Source: Prevotella sp. (GTDB lineage Bacteria > Bacteroidota > Bacteroidia > Bacteroidales > Bacteroidaceae). From it: DNA of 64,000 nt. The DNA lies in the NCBI GenBank assembly GCA_017460515.1, contig JAFUAY010000040.1:1-64000 (forward strand), in the 5' to 3' direction. Both the position numbers and the translations under genes were made by a program. Each line of letters starts with the position of its first letter. The first letter of the stretch is position 1. The notes below the pieces were generated by a model. It saw nothing but the letters and a program-made list of their open reading frames with translations, was not told the DNA's origin and made no database searches. This document shows positions 52,990 to 61,474 of this stretch, piece after piece.

Positions 52990-54156
52990 CTAATCTCTCA
53001 TTTTTATCTGATAATCGGTGGGGGTGATTCCCGTGCTTTCCTTGAACTTCTTTTGGAAATAGCTACGGTCGTTGAATCCGCAATGCAGTGCAACCGCCTC
53101 ATTGCTCCAGTCGTTATGCATTGTCAGTGTGCGCTTGGCTTCTTCTATGCGCAGTTCGGTAATCCAGTCGCTATAACGCTTGTTTTGGTGGCGCAGCCAC
53201 TGTGACAGTTGATAGCGCGGAACGCCAATCTCATTAGCGGCATCTGGCATCTTGATACCTGTCCGCAGATGTCCGCCGCGCTCAGTCCATTGTGATACTG
53301 CCTGCGCAATACGTAAGAATACGTCATGGCTGATGGAATCGAGTTTTTTAGAGTCGTAGTCATTATTTTTATCGATTCCATCGATATATAAAATATTCTC
53401 ATGCTCTTTCGCTTCGTTTTCTTCAATTTCATCGCTTTGCTCAGCTTCTCTAACCTTCGCAGACGAGGTTCCCACTACATATAGGCAGAAACTGTCTATC
53501 ATGTAGAAGATACCTGCAAAGACGGTTAAAGAGAACAGAATGAGTCACCACCCGTTGGAAAAGATGATGGGTGGGACCATTAAAGCAATGATTGCCAGCA
53601 AGCTGATACTTACCTCCATCCAACTCAGCATTCCGTCGGTATCACGATCGTAGTAGTTGGCAAGGGTCTTCCTGAGCATCCGCAACTCATTCGTGTTTCG
53701 GAAGAAATAGTAAAGTTGCATGGCTTCGTAACAGAAACCTGCTGCAGCTTCACACCATTTCAATCTCATGGTTTCTGCCTCGAATGGAGTTGAACCGTCC
53801 GCAAGTCCATAGGCAAGGAATCCTAATGCACCGAACCAAGTAGGTATCAGTATCAGTTTGTCAAGTCTTGTGACGTGGTTGGGACGTATGACGTACAGGA
53901 TGGCCAATGTGAATAATGTGGTGACAGGCATGAAGAAGGCCAGATTCAGCATGATGGCCATTGCTACATGACCTGTACTACGCAGGTGTAGGGCGTATTG
54001 AAGTGTGAATTGGATGGCTAACAAAGCAGTACTCGCTGTCAGTAGCCAGCGAGCTCGACCCAAAGATGTCTTTGCTAGTGTGCGTTCAGGTAGCAGCAAC
54101 AACTTTGCAGTGAGTATTGCCATGATGACAATGGCTGAAAATTGCATCTGTTCCAT
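52990..54156 (-). pseudogene. Membrane-anchored AraC-family regulator split by one in-frame TGA
   Basis: Read from the ATG at 54156, one frame runs 203 residues of membrane helices to a TGA at 53545-53547. It then continues in the same frame with LILFSLTVFAGIFYMIDSF, a further helix, an acidic linker and an AraC-type double HTH (about 285-385; DAANEIGVPRYQLSQWLR, then EAVALHCGFNDRSYFQKKFK) to the stop at 52990. No base is gained or lost, so a single TGG-to-TGA change would explain it. Such membrane-HTH fusions are a known Bacteroidetes regulator type. The two parts could be made separately (an ATG at 53502), but the break falls between the last helices. A 30-residue longer start at 54246 is rejected because a promoter box lies inside it. 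Confidence 0.85.
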
Positions 54157-54164
54157 ACATCGTG

Positions 54165-54172
54165 CAAAATTA
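54165..54172 (-). promoter_or_regulatory. Promoter -7 box of the AraC-type regulator gene
   Basis: On the minus strand it reads TAATTTTG (TAnnTTTG), only 9 bases before the ATG at 54156, so the leader would be very short. Confidence 0.6.
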
Positions 54173-54196
54173 GAAAAAAAACGTATTGAACATCGT

Positions 54197-54252
54197 AAAA
54201 GTGTAAAAAATGCATCAAAAATACGTATTTTTAATGTAAAAGTCACACTTTT
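54197..54252. promoter_or_regulatory. Concentric dyad between regulator and GH2 gene
   Basis: The perfect 16-bp palindrome AAAAATACGTATTTTT (54217-54232) sits exactly in the middle of an outer inverted repeat AAAAGTGT (54197-54204) and ACACTTTT (54245-54252), with 12 bases between on each side. Both share the centre 54224.5. It lies between the two divergent promoters. Confidence 0.65.
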
Positions 54253-54253
54253 C

Positions 54254-54285
54254 TTTGTTTTTTCCCCTTTTTTATTGTAATTTTG
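54254..54285 (+). promoter_or_regulatory. Promoter of the second GH2 gene
   Basis: TTTG (54254-54257), a 20-base spacer and TAATTTTG (54278-54285) give both elements of a Bacteroidetes promoter. The ATG is 30 bases further on. Confidence 0.8.
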
Positions 54286-54314
54286 GCGGTACTAACGAAT
54301 AGCTAAACGTAGCA

Positions 54315-56771
54315 ATGAAAAAGTATTTACTATTTGTCTTATTGACTCTCATGTCAGGTGTGGTGAGAGCTCAGGTGTCGTTTGGTCATGCTGAACTGAT
54401 GAATGACGGTTGGCGTTTCCTGCGTATTGACTCGTCGTGGAATGTGAGAGAAACTGCTGATATGAAGGAGGTGAATTACGATGATTCCCGATGGAATCGT
54501 GTAAAACTGCCTCATGATTGGGGTGTAGAACAGGTAATGACTGCTGATCAAGGTTCCTGTCAAGGTTATCTGCCTGGTGGTATAGGCTGGTACAGAATGG
54601 ATAAAACCAACCGTTTTGCGCAGTTGCCTGCTCAGTCTGACGCACAGTATTACCTCTATTTTGAAGGTGTTTACAATCATTCTGAAGTGTATGTCAACGG
54701 ACAGTTGGCAGGTCGCCGTCCCAGTGGCTTTGCATCGTTCCTGTATAATGTGACTCCTTTTCTGCACCGAGATGATCAAGGCCGCTTGGCTGGTAACGAT
54801 GTGATAGCCGTAAGGGTAGACCATTCGCAGGCTGCCGATTCTCGCTGGTATACGGGTTCGGGCATTAATCGTCATGTTTGGATAGTCAGTGCACCGGCTG
54901 TTCATCTGGCTCAATGGGGAATGGCTTACCGATTAAACCGCATAAATCAGCACAAGGCTGTTGTCGAAGTGGATGTGGAGACTACCGACGAACAGAAGGT
55001 TAAATCCATAAAACAACCTTTGTCAGCTCGTGTTGAGCTATGGGATGCCGATGGTCGCCTTGTTTCTTCTTCGGTTACTAAGATTGGTTCACAAGAGAAG
55101 AAGACAGTAATGCTCACGGTTAAGAATACTCATCGCTGGACCCTCCAGACTCCCTATCTCTATACCGTCAAGACAATCTTGTCAGGCTCTACTGCTGATG
55201 GAGTTTCTATTGCTGATACTTCTATTGTTCGCGCCGGACTTCGCACATTAGAGTTCTCCCCAGACCGTGGCTTTGCACTGAATGGACAGTGGATGAAAGT
55301 GAAGGGCGTCTGTCTGCATGATGATGCCGGTGTGTTGGGTACTGCTGTGCCGAAGGAAGTGTGGCGTCGTCGACTCATGGAGTTGAAAGCCATCGGGGTG
55401 AACGCTATCCGTATGAGTCATAATCCTCATGCTCCTGAACTGTATGATTTATGCGATGAAATCGGCCTTTTAGTGATGGATGAGGCTTCCGATGAGTGGG
55501 AGTTTCCTAAGCGTAAATGGATGAAAGGCTGGAATCAGGGGCGCCCAGGCTATCAGGGTACTTATACTTATTTTGAAGAATGGATAGAGCGCGATGTAGC
55601 TGATATGGTGCGTCGAGACCGTTGTCATCCTTCTGTGTTCATGTGGTCGATAGGTAACGAGGTAGACTATCCCAACGATCCTTACACCCACCAGGTCCTC
55701 GATGGCGATGGATCGTTCACACAACCAGCCTATGGAGGTTATAAGCCTGACCAGCCTAATGCTGAACGCATAGGACGTATTGCTGAAAGGTTGTCGAAGG
55801 TGGTGAAATCTATCGATACCTCACGTCCAACGACGGGTGCCTTAGCAGGTGTGGTGATGTCGAATGAGACAATTTATCCCGAAGTCATCGATGTTGTGGG
55901 CTATAATTACACGGAGAGTCGTTATGATGAAGATCACCAGAAATATCCCAAACGTGTCATTTACGGTTCTGAGAATCGTCATGATCTCCCTGCATGGAAA
56001 GCCGTTAGGGACCATCAACATATCTTCGGTCAGTTCCTGTGGACAGGCATTGACTATCTTGGTGAGAGTGGAACCTGGCCGGCACGCGGTTCATCGGCAG
56101 GACTGTTGGATCTGGCCGGACAGCGAAAGCCATTGGGTTGGTATCGTGCCTCGTTATGGAGCGAACTACCCGTCTGCTATATCGGTACGATGAGGAAAGG
56201 GTGGAACGGACGTGCTCAGGCTCCTCATCCTTATGCGAATGACACTTGGAATTATCGGGATGGTGAGAAAGTGCGTGTCATGTGCTATACGAATGCGTCA
56301 TCTGCGCGGTTGTTGCTGAATGGACAGCCAGTAGGCGGTGAACCTATCCGTGATACTGCCACTGACATTCTTTATTGGGATATAGATTATGCAGAAGGTT
56401 CGTTGCGTTGTGAAGCCGACAATGGTGCTACCTATGAGATTAAGACTACAGGTGTTCCAGTCGCCCTACGTATTTCAACCGACTCCGTGATGCATGTGTT
56501 TGTTGATGTCATTGATGCTGAGGGACGTCTGGTGAAGGATGCCGACCATGAGGTGACGCTACGTGTGTCCGGGGCTCGTCTGTTAGGTATGGAGAATGGT
56601 GATATCATGGACAGCTCAGTGGCCGGACGCCGACAGCTGAACCGTCTACGTGTGCATGGCGGTCGACTGGTAGCTTATGTGGATATGCAGGGGAAGAAGA
56701 ATGTCAGGATTTCAGCAACGGCGAAATACCTGGATGGCGTTTCCGTCGAATTGATCGACAGAAACAACTGA
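54315..56771 (+). CDS. Secreted GH2 glycosidase (beta-galactosidase type)
   Basis: An 818-residue exported GH2 enzyme. Signal peptide about 1-19; sugar-binding jelly-roll about 25-190 (LMNDGWRFLRID, PHDWGVEQ, RWYTGSGINRHVWI); Ig-like domain about 200-315; barrel with acid/base Glu in MWSIGNEVDY (about 448) and nucleophile Glu in YGSENRHD (about 553); C-terminal beta domains with VDVIDAEGRLVKDADHEV. It is divergent from the broken AraC regulator and shares a concentric dyad with it, so that regulator may have controlled it. The last 60 bases overlap the 3' end of ribD on the opposite strand. Likely substrates are beta-galactosides; the sugar is not proven. Confidence 0.92.
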   Translation: MKKYLLFVLLTLMSGVVRAQVSFGHAELMNDGWRFLRIDSSWNVRETADMKEVNYDDSRWNRVKLPHDWGVEQVMTADQGSCQGYLPGGIGWYRMDKTNRFAQLPAQSDAQYYLYFEGVYNHSEVYVNGQLAGRRPSGFASFLYNVTPFLHRDDQGRLAGNDVIAVRVDHSQAADSRWYTGSGINRHVWIVSAPAVHLAQWGMAYRLNRINQHKAVVEVDVETTDEQKVKSIKQPLSARVELWDADGRLVSSSVTKIGSQEKKTVMLTVKNTHRWTLQTPYLYTVKTILSGSTADGVSIADTSIVRAGLRTLEFSPDRGFALNGQWMKVKGVCLHDDAGVLGTAVPKEVWRRRLMELKAIGVNAIRMSHNPHAPELYDLCDEIGLLVMDEASDEWEFPKRKWMKGWNQGRPGYQGTYTYFEEWIERDVADMVRRDRCHPSVFMWSIGNEVDYPNDPYTHQVLDGDGSFTQPAYGGYKPDQPNAERIGRIAERLSKVVKSIDTSRPTTGALAGVVMSNETIYPEVIDVVGYNYTESRYDEDHQKYPKRVIYGSENRHDLPAWKAVRDHQHIFGQFLWTGIDYLGESGTWPARGSSAGLLDLAGQRKPLGWYRASLWSELPVCYIGTMRKGWNGRAQAPHPYANDTWNYRDGEKVRVMCYTNASSARLLLNGQPVGGEPIRDTATDILYWDIDYAEGSLRCEADNGATYEIKTTGVPVALRISTDSVMHVFVDVIDAEGRLVKDADHEVTLRVSGARLLGMENGDIMDSSVAGRRQLNRLRVHGGRLVAYVDMQGKKNVRISATAKYLDGVSVELIDRNN

Positions 56772-57623
56772 TACATTGGCGGGAATCATCGGTGCATGAG
56801 TACCGCCAGTGATGGTAAAAGGTGCGGTTTCAACGCGAATTTCGTCCCAAAGGTCATCATCAAGGAAGGACTGGAGCGTCTTGGCTCCACCTTCTACGAT
56901 GAGTGATTGGATGCCGTGAGCATGTAGGCTTTCGATGTTCAACGGATGATGACGGTCTATGACCAGTCGCTTGGGGTGATCTCCATACCATTCACGTACG
57001 GTAAGCTGCGGATGTTCGCGCTCGTCGGTCACACGACCGATGAGGATTGCATCTTCTTCTGCCCTCAGTTTATGGCTGAGCATCTTCGTAAACGGTGTAG
57101 AGATGGCCATAGCCTCTCCGTGATTGTCTATGAACCCGTTGGCTGTCTGTGCCCATTTTAATATAATGTACGGGCGCGCGAGGCGATGGAAAGTGAAGAA
57201 ACGTCGGTTGAGCGCCTTGCATTCCTCCTCTAAGACGCCTACCGTCACTTCGATGCCCTCATCACGTAGTTTCTGAATACCACGTCCCTGAACCTCGGCA
57301 AACTCGTCAATACAGCCTACCACTACGCGCTTCACGCCTTTCCGTATAATCAGGTCGGCACAAGGTGGGGTCTTTCCGTAATGCGAGCAGGGCTCTAATG
57401 AAACGTAGATAGTGGCTTGTGGCAGCAGATGCTCATCTTCGGGCCGTACTGAGGCGAAGGCATTCACTTCAGCATGACCCTGTCCGCATCGAACGTGATA
57501 ACCCTCACCGATGATCCTATCCGCCACGATGACAGCTCCCACCATTGGGTTGGGCCTTGCGTTCCGTAGTCCGTTGCGAGCCAGTTGCAGACAGCGCTGC
57601 ATGTAGAATTCATCGAGGGTCAT
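56712..57623 (-). CDS. ribD: Bifunctional riboflavin deaminase/reductase RibD
   Basis: Carries out the second and third steps of riboflavin synthesis: deamination of the pyrimidine intermediate, then reduction of its ribose. The 303 residues include the zinc deaminase site with His50 and Glu52 (HAEVNAF) and Cys79 and Cys88 (PCSHYGKTPPC), and a reductase half (about 150-303) with LIVEGGAKTLQSFL. The reductase part is shorter than in E. coli RibD (about 367 in all) but typical of Bacteroidales. The start overlaps the stop of the TPR gene as ATGA, so translation is coupled. The last 60 bp overlap the GH2 gene tail to tail. Confidence 0.95.
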   Translation of the reverse strand: MTLDEFYMQRCLQLARNGLRNARPNPMVGAVIVADRIIGEGYHVRCGQGHAEVNAFASVRPEDEHLLPQATIYVSLEPCSHYGKTPPCADLIIRKGVKRVVVGCIDEFAEVQGRGIQKLRDEGIEVTVGVLEEECKALNRRFFTFHRLARPYIILKWAQTANGFIDNHGEAMAISTPFTKMLSHKLRAEEDAILIGRVTDEREHPQLTVREWYGDHPKRLVIDRHHPLNIESLHAHGIQSLIVEGGAKTLQSFLDDDLWDEIRVETAPFTITGGTHAPMIPANVSVVSVDQFDGNAIQVFRRC

Positions 57624-59197
57624 TTAATCTTCAATACAGTAAAATGTTCATTGATGGTGTCTATGAGAGCTTGATTGCTTGTTTTGCTCTTAACATATTC
57701 ACCTGCTTCTTTCAATGCATTTTTATCTTTGACAGATTTCGTACTAAGGAATACCTTTACATGGTCATTATAATAATATCCCAATGTGGCTTCATATCTT
57801 TTCATTACACCAGATGTTTTCTCTTCATCCTTAAGAGATTCGACAAAGTCAATCTGTCTTTTATATTGGTCTAGCAAATTCTGGCGATTAGATTCATCGA
57901 CCTTATATATTTCAGATTCAACAGCCTGTCGTTGCTCTAATGCAATTGATTTGTTATTTGCATAGGTTTCAATGGCAATCCATTCATCCAAAATGTTACC
58001 AGCTTTACGCAAAACAGGAATTTTCTCTTCTCCTGTTAGCTCCAATGATTGCTGCAAGAAAATACCAGCATAGTTACCCCAAATAGTAGCATCCATTTTT
58101 CCTTCTGCTTGTCGTCTATCCACAAACTTCTGATAGAAAGCTGCCGCTTCGTCAAATCGTTTCTCTTTCATAAAGGCTTTTACTTGTTCATCCATCGCTG
58201 ACTTAATACCGTTATTAGCAATAGATACGCCTGATTTGTCTTCTGCATTGATGACTCTTTCATACTGTTCCATTGCATCATCATAACGCTTCAGTCCGCG
58301 ATATACATTACCAAGATAAGCCTCGTCACGCTGGTCTAACTTATACTTTGGAGTTTTCTTCATGTTATTGTAAGCCTTAAGAGCACCCTCCCATTCCTTA
58401 AGGTTTACCAAACTCTGATAGTAGTATTTTGCAAAGACAAACGATTCGGGATACAAACTCGTTCCCCGCTCAGCTACAGGTTTTGCTTCTTGCCAGTGTT
58501 GGGTTACACTAAGGCCGATGAGGAATTGTTGTAAGTCGTTCTCAGTAAGGTCGCTAAGATTACACTTCAAGAAATACTGAGCAGATGAAACGATATAGCT
58601 TGGCTGACCTGTCAGAGCTTCCATTCTCAGATAGAGTCGGGCAATCTCAAGATCGGTTTTGAAGTTCGGATCGCTCTGACCTTTTTTCTTCAGTTCCTCG
58701 ATAGCATCATCCATATTATCCCTGGCCTTATGTAGAGAAAAGGCAATAGCAAGATCTTGAGAGTTGGGACATTGAGCAATTCCTTTTTTATACCATTCTC
58801 CAGCCTCTTCATGGCGCAGTTCGTTCTCTTCAATATCTGCAGCTACAAGATATGCTTGTACACAGGTGGTATCCATGTGGAGTGCACGATAAATGTATTT
58901 ATAAGCTTTCTCTGGCTCTCGTGTTCCGAATTTCTGTTCACGTGGTCCATCTTCTTGTTCAAGCCACACATAGTTATAGTAGCATCGTGCAATACTCGCG
59001 ATGAAATCGGCGTCTTTTTCAAAAGCCTTGATATTTTCCTCGATAATGTCCTGATGGGCGGGCTCATGAGAGTACTTACGCACGATGGTATCGATGGCAG
59101 CCAACAATGCTTTGCGGTTTTTCATTGACTGTGCCTGCACCGGCAGTTGGGCAAGCATCATGCAACTCATGGCTATCAGGAAGAAGATTCTTTTCAT
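57620..59197 (-). CDS. Exported TPR-repeat protein
   Basis: A 525-residue protein with a signal peptide (about 1-22) and many helical hairpins of TPR type from about 75 to 460, for example GEWYKKGIAQCPNSQDLA, VAERGTSLYPESFVFAKYYY and YLGNVYRGLKRYDDAMEQYE. It is probably periplasmic or outer-membrane associated and serves as a scaffold. It lies 62 bp after the barrel gene and overlaps ribD by 4 bp. Its base composition is more AT-rich than its neighbours, noticeably in the first two thirds. No specific function is known to me. Confidence 0.85.
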   Translation of the reverse strand: MKRIFFLIAMSCMMLAQLPVQAQSMKNRKALLAAIDTIVRKYSHEPAHQDIIEENIKAFEKDADFIASIARCYYNYVWLEQEDGPREQKFGTREPEKAYKYIYRALHMDTTCVQAYLVAADIEENELRHEEAGEWYKKGIAQCPNSQDLAIAFSLHKARDNMDDAIEELKKKGQSDPNFKTDLEIARLYLRMEALTGQPSYIVSSAQYFLKCNLSDLTENDLQQFLIGLSVTQHWQEAKPVAERGTSLYPESFVFAKYYYQSLVNLKEWEGALKAYNNMKKTPKYKLDQRDEAYLGNVYRGLKRYDDAMEQYERVINAEDKSGVSIANNGIKSAMDEQVKAFMKEKRFDEAAAFYQKFVDRRQAEGKMDATIWGNYAGIFLQQSLELTGEEKIPVLRKAGNILDEWIAIETYANNKSIALEQRQAVESEIYKVDESNRQNLLDQYKRQIDFVESLKDEEKTSGVMKRYEATLGYYYNDHVKVFLSTKSVKDKNALKEAGEYVKSKTSNQALIDTINEHFTVLKIK

Positions 59198-59259
59198 AGG
59201 GCAGATGTCTGTTTTCTGTTTTGGAAATGCGTTTAATCGTTTGCAACTCGGCTGTTGTC

Positions 59260-61440
59260 TTAGTCTCTCATCAGGCTGTACTGAACACCGATATTGAAAG
59301 TCTGAATAAGATTCAGCTTAGTCAGGTTAGTGCCAGGCAGGTCCATATTGCCAATCCAGTAGAGCGTGGGCGAGAAGAAAGCTCCCAGATATCGGTTGAT
59401 GCGGTAGTCGAGCTTCAAGCCGAAGTGCGCTCCCACGTGGAAGGTGTTCTTCTGTGGGATATTCAGTTCTACGCTGTGGTTCAGCATGACTCGCTCCAGT
59501 TCTGAGATTGTTGACTTCGGTTTCAAACGAATGAAACAAGTGGGACCGATGAAAGCGTGCAGTTTCATGGGTGCCGACTGGTAGTCGAAGAGCAACTGGT
59601 TCAGGTTGGCCTGGAAGCCTGGAGAGATGGCAATCACATTGTGTTTATGATTCCACAGACCATAACGGGGCACGGGCGAGTATTCTTCTGTGGGGTTCTC
59701 ATTGTTATAGTCGGTAAACTCGGTGAGGCTCGAACGGCGTAGGGCGATATATTCGATGCCCAGTCGTACCGACTTCAAACGGTCGAAGTGATACTCGCCA
59801 AAGAGCAGTCCGTCATAGCCGATGGAGTTTCCGTCCTTGATGCTGATGGTAGGCTGTATGAGGTTCGTACCGCCACCCAGACCAACAGTTAGCTTATACA
59901 TGGGGTCATACAGGTACTGATACTCAAACGAGGGCTCTTTGTACCAGTGCTTGATGTCGCGTGTTTCTATAGCTATACCGAAGTTGATGGTCACATTGTC
60001 ATCGGCAAACTTACCCTTCCATTCTACGTTCGTGTAGGGAATACGGTAGATTAGACGTGAATAGCGGGGCTCCACGAAGAGTTTCAAGCCTTCGGTGGGC
60101 TGCCACCAAACGTTTACGCCAGCACAATAGGCCTGACTGCTACAGTTCAGCTCGGTGCTCTGTGGCTTGTTCAGCTCACCCAGTTCGATACCGCCCAACA
60201 GATAGAAGCCCCAGGGCGCATTCCAGTTGAAGCGTCTCAGGAAGCCGATGGGATTGAGCATGGTCTCGATGCGTACGCTGCGGTAGGTATTGTTGTAAAT
60301 CTCGGTATATTCGGGATGATAGGGAGCCTCGGTCGCTTTGGTGACATGCTTGTTCCAGGCTGTCTTTCGTGATGACAGCGTTCCACGGAAGCCGATGACG
60401 GGCGACAGCCATTTACCTACTGATATCGACAGTTCGCTGCCGAGTGTCTCCATCATTCCCAATCGGGGCGATGACATCAGGGCTACGCCTGTTGACATTT
60501 GGGCTATCCAGGGCTGCTGCCACGACATCAGGAGTGAGTCGGGCTTGGCTAGTTTGTCATGGCTTGCACGGTGTTCGATGAGTCGGAAGCGCGATTGCGG
60601 CGACAGGTTATTGCGAATGTAGTAGATAAGACCTACGTTGACCCCGTAGAAGAAGTCGGTGCCGCGCCAGTTGCGCTCACCGCTGAGGTCCATCTGATCG
60701 CCACCCATTCCAGCGTATGGTTCCACGTAGACATAAGCATGAGGACCTGTGAAGAATTTGCCAACCAAGCCCACATGACCTTCGAACGACATCTTCGATT
60801 CACCGCCGCTGATAGATGACTGCTGCAGTCCCAGTCCGAAGAGGGTCGACACGTCGAGCAGTCGCGAGGGGTTATAGCCCGCCATATACGATGACAGACT
60901 GTATAGATGGTCCAGTCGGACGCCCATCTTGCGGAAGGTGAGGTTCCTGGCGCGCTGATAGCCGAGGCCGGCATCAAACTGCAGGCGGAAGGTGTTGAAG
61001 CGGTTAATCTCCTTACCGACAGCGATTCGGTAGTTGGTCAGCATGTCAATCTCGAACTCCGTAGCAGGTGGCGGCACAATCTTCTCAACACCTGCGCCCA
61101 GCTGAATAAACGTATGATTGAGGAATCTATTCAGAAACGATGCTGAGTCGGCATTTCGCCTGAACGTCTCTCCATCGGGGACATATCGGGTCTCCAGGAT
61201 ATAGTCGCGGGCATTGAAGCCTTTTGCCAGGTTGCGTTGCGTACGTTCTTCCTGTTCGCCTTCCGACTCGTCATCGTCCTCACCCCATCGGGTGGTGTCC
61301 TTTGGTGCGGCATAGTCGGGCAGCAACGATGGCACGTTGACAAGTCTTGGTGCCAGCGAAGCGTTTGAGCCTTGCTTGGGTGTTGCCTGTATATTTGTGG
61401 CAATCAGCAGGAAGAGTGCTGTAAATAGATGTATCTTCAT
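59260..61440 (-). CDS. Outer membrane beta-barrel protein of unknown function
   Basis: A 726-residue exported protein (signal peptide about 1-19). After an acidic linker (about 55-70, GEDDDESEGEQEERT) and a helical stretch come many alternating hydrophobic strands rich in Tyr, Gly and Arg, e.g. FRLQFDAGLGYQRARN, SFEGHVGLVGKFFTG, AYVYVEPYAGMGG and LGIEYIALRR. It ends in a strand, TFNIGVQYSLMRD. These are marks of an outer-membrane barrel of the large Bacteroidetes type. It follows the OmpA-like gene by 34 bp. The pair may form one envelope complex. Confidence 0.75.
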   Translation of the reverse strand: MKIHLFTALFLLIATNIQATPKQGSNASLAPRLVNVPSLLPDYAAPKDTTRWGEDDDESEGEQEERTQRNLAKGFNARDYILETRYVPDGETFRRNADSASFLNRFLNHTFIQLGAGVEKIVPPPATEFEIDMLTNYRIAVGKEINRFNTFRLQFDAGLGYQRARNLTFRKMGVRLDHLYSLSSYMAGYNPSRLLDVSTLFGLGLQQSSISGGESKMSFEGHVGLVGKFFTGPHAYVYVEPYAGMGGDQMDLSGERNWRGTDFFYGVNVGLIYYIRNNLSPQSRFRLIEHRASHDKLAKPDSLLMSWQQPWIAQMSTGVALMSSPRLGMMETLGSELSISVGKWLSPVIGFRGTLSSRKTAWNKHVTKATEAPYHPEYTEIYNNTYRSVRIETMLNPIGFLRRFNWNAPWGFYLLGGIELGELNKPQSTELNCSSQAYCAGVNVWWQPTEGLKLFVEPRYSRLIYRIPYTNVEWKGKFADDNVTINFGIAIETRDIKHWYKEPSFEYQYLYDPMYKLTVGLGGGTNLIQPTISIKDGNSIGYDGLLFGEYHFDRLKSVRLGIEYIALRRSSLTEFTDYNNENPTEEYSPVPRYGLWNHKHNVIAISPGFQANLNQLLFDYQSAPMKLHAFIGPTCFIRLKPKSTISELERVMLNHSVELNIPQKNTFHVGAHFGLKLDYRINRYLGAFFSPTLYWIGNMDLPGTNLTKLNLIQTFNIGVQYSLMRD

Positions 61441-61474
61441 TGTTCTTTTTTCGTCACAAGCGGTATGTCAACGG

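Noticed and set aside
53545-53547. TGA read as tryptophan or selenocysteine genome-wide
   Set aside because: Many other genes here end properly at TGA, and no selenocysteine insertion hairpin was evident. A local mutation or error is simpler.
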